Shown here piece after piece: positions 8,500-12,302 of a DNA stretch of 12,302 bases. The position numbers and the translations under genes are program-made. Under the pieces are notes generated by a model. That model did not search any database. It had not been told where the DNA came from and saw only the letters and a program-made list of their open reading frames with translations. The DNA is from Saccoglossus kowalevskii (lineage: Eukaryota; Hemichordata; Enteropneusta; Harrimaniidae): assembly GCF_000003605.2 (NCBI RefSeq), contig NW_003145284.1, positions 1-12,302 of the forward strand, given 5' to 3'. Every line of letters begins with the position of its first letter. Positions within the stretch are counted from its first letter, which is position 1.

Positions 8500-9119
8500 T
8501 ACCCAGTTTGAACTTGGTAAGTTTCAGGTCCATTCAAGTTCAATTGATTTGTAGCACAGACTGCCCAATTTGAACTTGGTAAGTTTCAGGTCCATTCAAG
8601 TTCAATTGATTTGTAGCACAGACTGCCCAGTTCGAATTTAGTAAGTTTCAGGTCCATTCAAGTTCAATTGATTTGTAGCACAGACTGCCCAATTTGAACT
8701 TGGTAAGTTTCAGGTCCATTCAAGTTCAATTGATTTGTAGCACAGACTACCCAGTTCGAATTTAGTAAGTTTCAGGTCCATTCAATTTCAATTGATTTGT
8801 AGCACAGACTGCCCAATTTGAACTTGGTAAGCTTCAGGTCCATTCAAGTTCAATTGATTTGTAGCACAGACTACCCAGTTTGAATTTAGTAAGTTTCAGG
8901 TGTATTCAATTTCAATTGATTTGTAGCACAGACTGCCCAATTTGAACTTGGTAAGTTTCAGGTCCATTCAAGTTCAATTGATTTGTAGCACAGACTGCCC
9001 AATTTAAACTTAGTTAGTTTCAGGTCCATTCAAGTTCAATTGATTTGTAGCACAGACTACCCAGTTTGAATTTAGTAAGTTTCAGGTCCATTCAAGTTCA
9101 ATTGATTTGTAGCACAGAC
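8500..9119. repeat. Partial higher-order copy 5: alpha monomers 7-10 and beta monomers 1-6
   Basis: Ten monomers match 1193-1812 in order: AGTTTGAACTTGG, a near-consensus unit, TTCGAA, near-consensus, TACCCAGTTCG with CAATTTCAATTG, near-consensus, AGGTGTATTCAATTTC, near-consensus, AATTTAAACTTAGTTAG, AGTTTGAATTTAG. It lacks several private changes of the other copies (no AGGTTCATT or GATTTATAG in its second unit, and AGGTCC in place of AGGTACATT near 9025) and carries AAGCTTCAGG near 8829. It is thus a more diverged or earlier-branching copy. After 9119 the match stops. Confidence 0.82.
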
Positions 9120-9987
9120 TGCCCACTTTGAATTTAGTAAGTTTCAGGTCCATTCAAGTTCAATTGATTTGTAGCACAGACTGCCCAATTTGAACTTGGT
9201 AAGTTTCATGTCCATTCAAGTTCAATTGATGTGTAGCACAGACTGCCCAATTTGAAATTGGTAAGTTTCAGGTCCATTCAAGTTCAATTGATTTGTAGCA
9301 CAGACTGCCCAATTTGAACTTGGTAAGTTTCAGGTCCATTCAAGTTCAATTGATTTGTAGCACAGACTGCCCAGTTCGAATTTAGTAAGTTTCAGGTCCA
9401 TTCAAGTTCAATTGATTTGTAGCACAGACTACCCAGTTTGAATTTAGTAAGTTTCAGGTCCATTCAAGTTCAATTGATTTGTAGCACAGACTACCCAATT
9501 TGAACTTGGTAAGTTTCAGGTCCATTCAAGTTCAATTGATTTGTAGCACAGACTGCCCAATTTGAACTTGGTAAGTTTCAGTTCCATTCAAGTTCAATTG
9601 ATTTGTAGCACAGACTACCCAATTTGAACTTGGTAAGTTTCAGGTCCATTCAAGTTCAATTGATTTGTAGCACAGACTACCCAATTTGAACTTGGTAAGT
9701 TTCAGGTCCATTCAAGTTCAATTGATTTGTAGCACAGACTGCCCAGTTCGAATGTAGTAAGTTTCAGGTCCATTCAAGTTCAATTGATTTGTAGCACAGA
9801 CTACCCAATTTGAACTTGGTAAGTTTCAGGTCCATTCAAGTTCAATTGATTTGTAGCACAGACTGCCCAATTTGAACTTGGTAAGTTTCAGGTCCATTCA
9901 AGTTCAATTGATTTGTAGCACAGACTACCCAATTTGAACTTGGTAAGTTTCAGGTCCATTCAAGTTCAATTGATTTGCAGCACAGGC
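9120..9987. repeat. 17/18-monomer higher-order repeat, first copy
   Basis: The series CCCACTTTG, TTTCATGTCC with GATGTGTAG, GAAATTGG, near-consensus, TTCGAA, AGTTTGAATTTAG, near-consensus and CAGTTCCATT (9120-9739) recurs at 10174-10793 with a shift of 1054 bp, exactly 17 monomers (GAAATTGG starts at 9254 and 10308). From the GAATGTAG unit (9740 against 10856) the shift becomes 1116 bp, 18 monomers, so one monomer was gained or lost between the copies. Confidence 0.85.
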
Positions 9988-10173
9988 TGCCCAGTTCGAA
10001 TTTAGTAAGTTTCATGTCCATTCAAGTTCAATTGATTTGTAGCACAGACTACCCACTTTGAATTTAGTAAGTTTCATGTCCATTCAAGTTCAATTAATTT
10101 GTAGCACAGACTGCCCAATTTGAACTTGGTAAGTTTCATGTCCATTCAAGTTCAATTGATTTGTAGCACAAAC

Positions 10174-11103
10174 TACCCACTTTGAATTTAGTAAGTTTCA
10201 GGTCCATTCAAGTTCAATTGATTTGTAGCACAGACTGCCCAATTTGAACTTGGTAAGTTTCATGTCCATTCGAGTTCAATTGATGTGTAGCACAGACTGC
10301 CCAGTTTGAAATTGGTAAGTTTCAGGTCCATTCAAGTTCAATTGATTTGTAGCACAGACTGCCCAATTTGAACTTGGTAAGTTTCAGGTCCATTCAAGTT
10401 CAATTGATTTGTAGCACAGACTGCCCAGTTCGAATTTAGTAAGTTTCAGGTCCATTCAAGTTCAATTGATTTGTAGCACAGACTACCCAGTTTGAATTTC
10501 GTAAGTTTCAGGTCCATTCAAGTTCAATTGATTTGTAGCACAGACTACCCAATTTGAACTTGGTAAGTTTCAGGTCCATTCACGTTCAATTGATTTGTAG
10601 CACAGACTGCCCAATTTGAACTTGGTAAGTTTCAGTTCCATTCAAGTTCAATTGATTTGTAGCACAGACTACCCAATTTGAACTTGGTAAGTTTCAGGTC
10701 CATTCAAGTTCAATTGATTTGTAGCACAGACTGCCCAATTTGAACTTGGTAAGTTTCAGGTCCATTCAAGTTCAATTGATTTGTAGCACAGACTGCCCAA
10801 TTTGAACTTGGTAAGTTTCAGGTCCATTCAAGTTCAATTGATTTGTAGCACAGACTGCCCAGTTCGAATGTAGTAAGTTTCAGGTCCATTCAAGTTCAAT
10901 TGATTTGTAGCACAGACTACCCAATTTGAACTTGGTAAGTTTCAGGTCCATTCAAGTTCAATTGATTTGTAGCACAGACTGCCCAATTTGAACTTGGTAA
11001 GTTTCAGGTCCATTCAAGTTCAATTGATTTGTAGCACAGACTACCCAATTTGAACTTGGTAAGTTTCAGGTCCATTCAAGTTCAATTGATTTGTAGCACA
11101 GAC
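10174..11103. repeat. 17/18-monomer higher-order repeat, second copy
   Basis: This is the second copy of the 9120-9987 unit. Private changes are CATTCGAGTTC (near 10268), CCCAGTTTGAAATTGG (10298), GAATTTCGTAAG (near 10493) and CACGTTC (near 10581). It has one extra TGCCCAA monomer (within 10732-10855) before the GAATGTAG unit. The matching part covers 15 monomers with few other differences visible by eye. Confidence 0.83.
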
Positions 11104-11227
11104 TGCCCAATTTGAACTTGGTAAGTTTCAGGTCCATTCAAGTTCAATTGATTTGTAGCACAGACTGCCCAATTTGAACTTGGTAAGTTTCAGGTCCATT
11201 CAAGTTCAATTGATTTATAGCACAGAC

Positions 11228-12033
11228 TGCCCAGTTCGAATGTAGTAAGTTTCAGGTCCATTCAAGTTCAATTGATTTGTAGCACAGACTGCCCAATTTG
11301 AACTTGGTAAGTTTCAGGTTCATTCAAGTTCAATTGATTTGTAGCACAGACTGCCCAATTTGAACTTGGTAAGTTTCAGGTCCATTCAAGTTCAATTGAT
11401 TTGTAGCACAGACTGTCCAGTTCGAATTTGGTAAGTTTCAGGTCCATTCAAGTTCAATTGATTTGTAGCACAGACTGTCCAGTTTGAATTTAGTAAGTTT
11501 CAGGTCCATTCAAGTTCAATTGATTTGTAGCACAGACTACCCAATTTGAACTTGGTAAGTTTCAGGTCCATTCAATTTCAATTGATTTGTAGCACAGACT
11601 GCCCAATTTGAACTTGGTTAGTTTCAGGTCCATTCAAGTTCAATTGATTTGTAGCACAGACTACCCAGTTTGAATTTAGTAAGTTTCAGGTCCATTCAAG
11701 TTCAATTGATTTGTAGCACAGACTACCCAATTTGAACTTGGTAAGTTTCAGGTCCATTCAAGTTCAATTGATTTGTAGCACAGACTACCCAGTTTGAATT
11801 TAGTAAGTTTCAGGTCCATTCAAGTTCAATTGATTTGTAGCACAGACTACCCAATTTGAACTTGGTAAGTTTCAGGTCCATTCAAGTTCAATTGATTTGT
11901 AGCACAGACTACCCAATTTGAACTTGGTAAGTTTCAGGTCCATTCAAGTTCAATTGATTTGTAGCACAGACTGCCCAGTTTGAACTTGGTAAGTTTCAGG
12001 TCCATTCAAGTTCAATTGATTTGTAGCACAGAC
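11228..12033. repeat. 13-monomer higher-order repeat, first copy (806 bp)
   Basis: Monomers at 11228-11537 (GAATGTAG, AGGTTCATT, near-consensus, TGTCCAGTTCGAATTTGG, TGTCCAGTTTGAATTTAG) are repeated in the same order at 12034 to the window end. The shift is 806 bp, exactly 13 monomers (GACTGTCCAGTTCG at 11411 and 12217). The intervening monomers (11538-12033) cannot be checked against a second copy because the window ends. Confidence 0.82.
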
Positions 12034-12302
12034 TGCCCAGTTCGAATGTAGTAAGTTTCAGGTCCATTCAAGTTCAATTGATTTGTAGCACAGACTGCCC
12101 AATTTGAACTTGGTAAGTTTCAGGTTCATTCAAGTTCAATTGATTTGTAGCACAGACTGCCCAATTTGAACTTGGTAAGTTTCAGGTCCATTCAAGTTCA
12201 ATTGATTTGTAGCACAGACTGTCCAGTTCGAATTTGGTAAGTTTCAGGTCCATTCAAGTTCAATTGATTTGTAGCACAGACTGTCCAGTTTGAATTTAGT
12301 AA
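12034..12302. repeat. Second copy of the 13-monomer repeat, cut by the window end
   Basis: Four complete monomers and the 21-base partial unit 12282-12302 match 11228-11496, with no difference that I could see except GATTTATAG versus GATTTGTAG just upstream of the first unit. The array continues past the window edge. Confidence 0.82.

Larger units (their letters stand above)
1..12302. repeat. 62-bp tandem satellite array, 198 complete monomers plus a 21-base partial
   Basis: The whole window is one uninterrupted head-to-tail array of a 62-bp unit running from TRCCCA to GCACAGAC. The first base is monomer position 1; the last 21 bases (12282-12302) are a partial unit. Nominal 62-bp units plus the indels I could locate (four +7, three +3, one -26, six -1) reproduce the window length exactly, so the inventory should be complete. 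There are no inversions, foreign insertions or unique stretches. The consensus is about 37% GC, and I saw no homopolymer longer than three bases. Because 62 is not a multiple of 3, each reading frame passes through all three monomer frames: on the + strand the TGA, TAA, TGA and TAG codons leave gaps of only about 80 bases in a typical stretch, and the minus strand carries stops in all three frames. Coding is therefore not supported. Satellite DNA in eukaryotic heterochromatin is the natural reading; the family and organism are not recognised. Confidence 0.98.
9120..12302. repeat. Tail region: 51 monomers plus partial unit with separate higher-order organisation
   Basis: From 9120 the order of variants no longer follows alpha-beta-gamma. 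This part is rich in near-consensus TACCCAA and TGCCCAA units and in a GAATGTAG unit (9740, 10856, 11228, 12034) that occurs elsewhere only at 3118. It contains no 69-bp or 65-bp unit and no deletion, so it is an exact 62-bp ladder. The GCAGCACAGGC marker of beta reappears once (near 9977), followed by TTTCATGTCC and TACCCACTTTG as at the beta-gamma junction, which shows common ancestry with the rest of the array. Confidence 0.85.

Noticed and set aside
1-12302. CRISPR array (regular repeats with a more variable stretch between constant stretches)
   Set aside because: The variable part is only about 16 bases, falls into a few recurring types instead of unique spacers, and whole blocks repeat. 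There is no cas gene or leader. It is a plain tandem repeat.
1-12302. A protein with a repeated sequence motif encoded by the array
   Set aside because: 62 is not divisible by 3, and stops (TGA, TAA, TGA, TAG on +; TGA and TAG on -) occur in every frame within about one and a half monomers, so no meaningful open frame survives.
1-12302. Telomeric or simple microsatellite repeat
   Set aside because: The unit is 62 bp with complex sequence; no short telomere-like motif and no homopolymer above three bases is present.
1-12302. CENP-B box, which would mark a mammalian-type centromere satellite
   Set aside because: The needed NTTCGNNNNANNCGGGN pattern is absent. TTCG occurs in some units but is not followed by a CGGG at the right distance. 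TTTCGGG in the 69-bp units lies in another context.
1-12302. Hammerhead ribozyme, as found in some satellite DNAs
   Set aside because: I looked for the CTGATGA core and paired GAAA on both strands. The minus strand has CCTGAAAC but not the conserved core.
1-12302. Transposable element or LTR fragment inside the array
   Set aside because: All 12.3 kb is accounted for by monomers and small indels; no insertion larger than 7 bp exists.

Overview
The whole window is one head-to-tail tandem (satellite) array. It has no genes, no mobile elements and no unique flanking DNA. The repeat unit is 62 bp, about 37% GC in its consensus form. The window begins in register at base 1 of a monomer and holds 198 complete monomers plus a 21-base partial one at the end. 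Every length change I found adds up exactly to the window length: four +7 bp, three +3 bp, one -26 bp and six 1-bp losses. All monomers point the same way. Both edges lie inside the array, so its true size and its neighbours are not visible. Long, homogenised, noncoding satellite of this kind points to a eukaryotic chromosome, probably centromeric, pericentromeric, subtelomeric or other heterochromatin. The sequence alone does not let me name the organism.

The array has two scales. At the small scale, each monomer has a variable half (about positions 1-32, counting from the T of TRCCCA) and a much more constant half (about 33-62). It also contains a built-in inverted repeat: CAATTTGAACTTG at positions 5-17 against CAAGTTCAATTG at 36-47. 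At the large scale, rare diagnostic variants recur in fixed order and reveal a mosaic higher-order structure. I name the blocks alpha (10 monomers), beta (14), gamma (11), delta (3), epsilon (4) and U (15, seen once). The order is: alpha-delta (1-813); alpha-beta-gamma-U-delta (814-4083); alpha-beta-epsilon-delta (4084-6010); alpha-beta-gamma-epsilon-first delta monomer (6011-8499); a partial alpha-beta (8500-9119); then a differently organised tail (9120-12302) with its own 17/18-monomer and 13-monomer repeats.

Copies of a block that lie kilobases apart are almost identical, while neighbouring monomers differ at several positions. This is the signature of recent multi-monomer amplification and unequal exchange, with block gains and losses. 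One spot (5083-5201) has five single-base losses in short homopolymers that no other copy shares; it looks like unpolished consensus rather than biology. No coding function is supported: on the + strand stops normally recur within about 80-90 bases, and the minus strand is also interrupted in every frame. The most interesting candidate signals are the foldback symmetry in each monomer, the sharply unequal conservation of its two halves, the irregular block mosaic, and splice-site-like and Pol III-box-like motifs repeated through the array.
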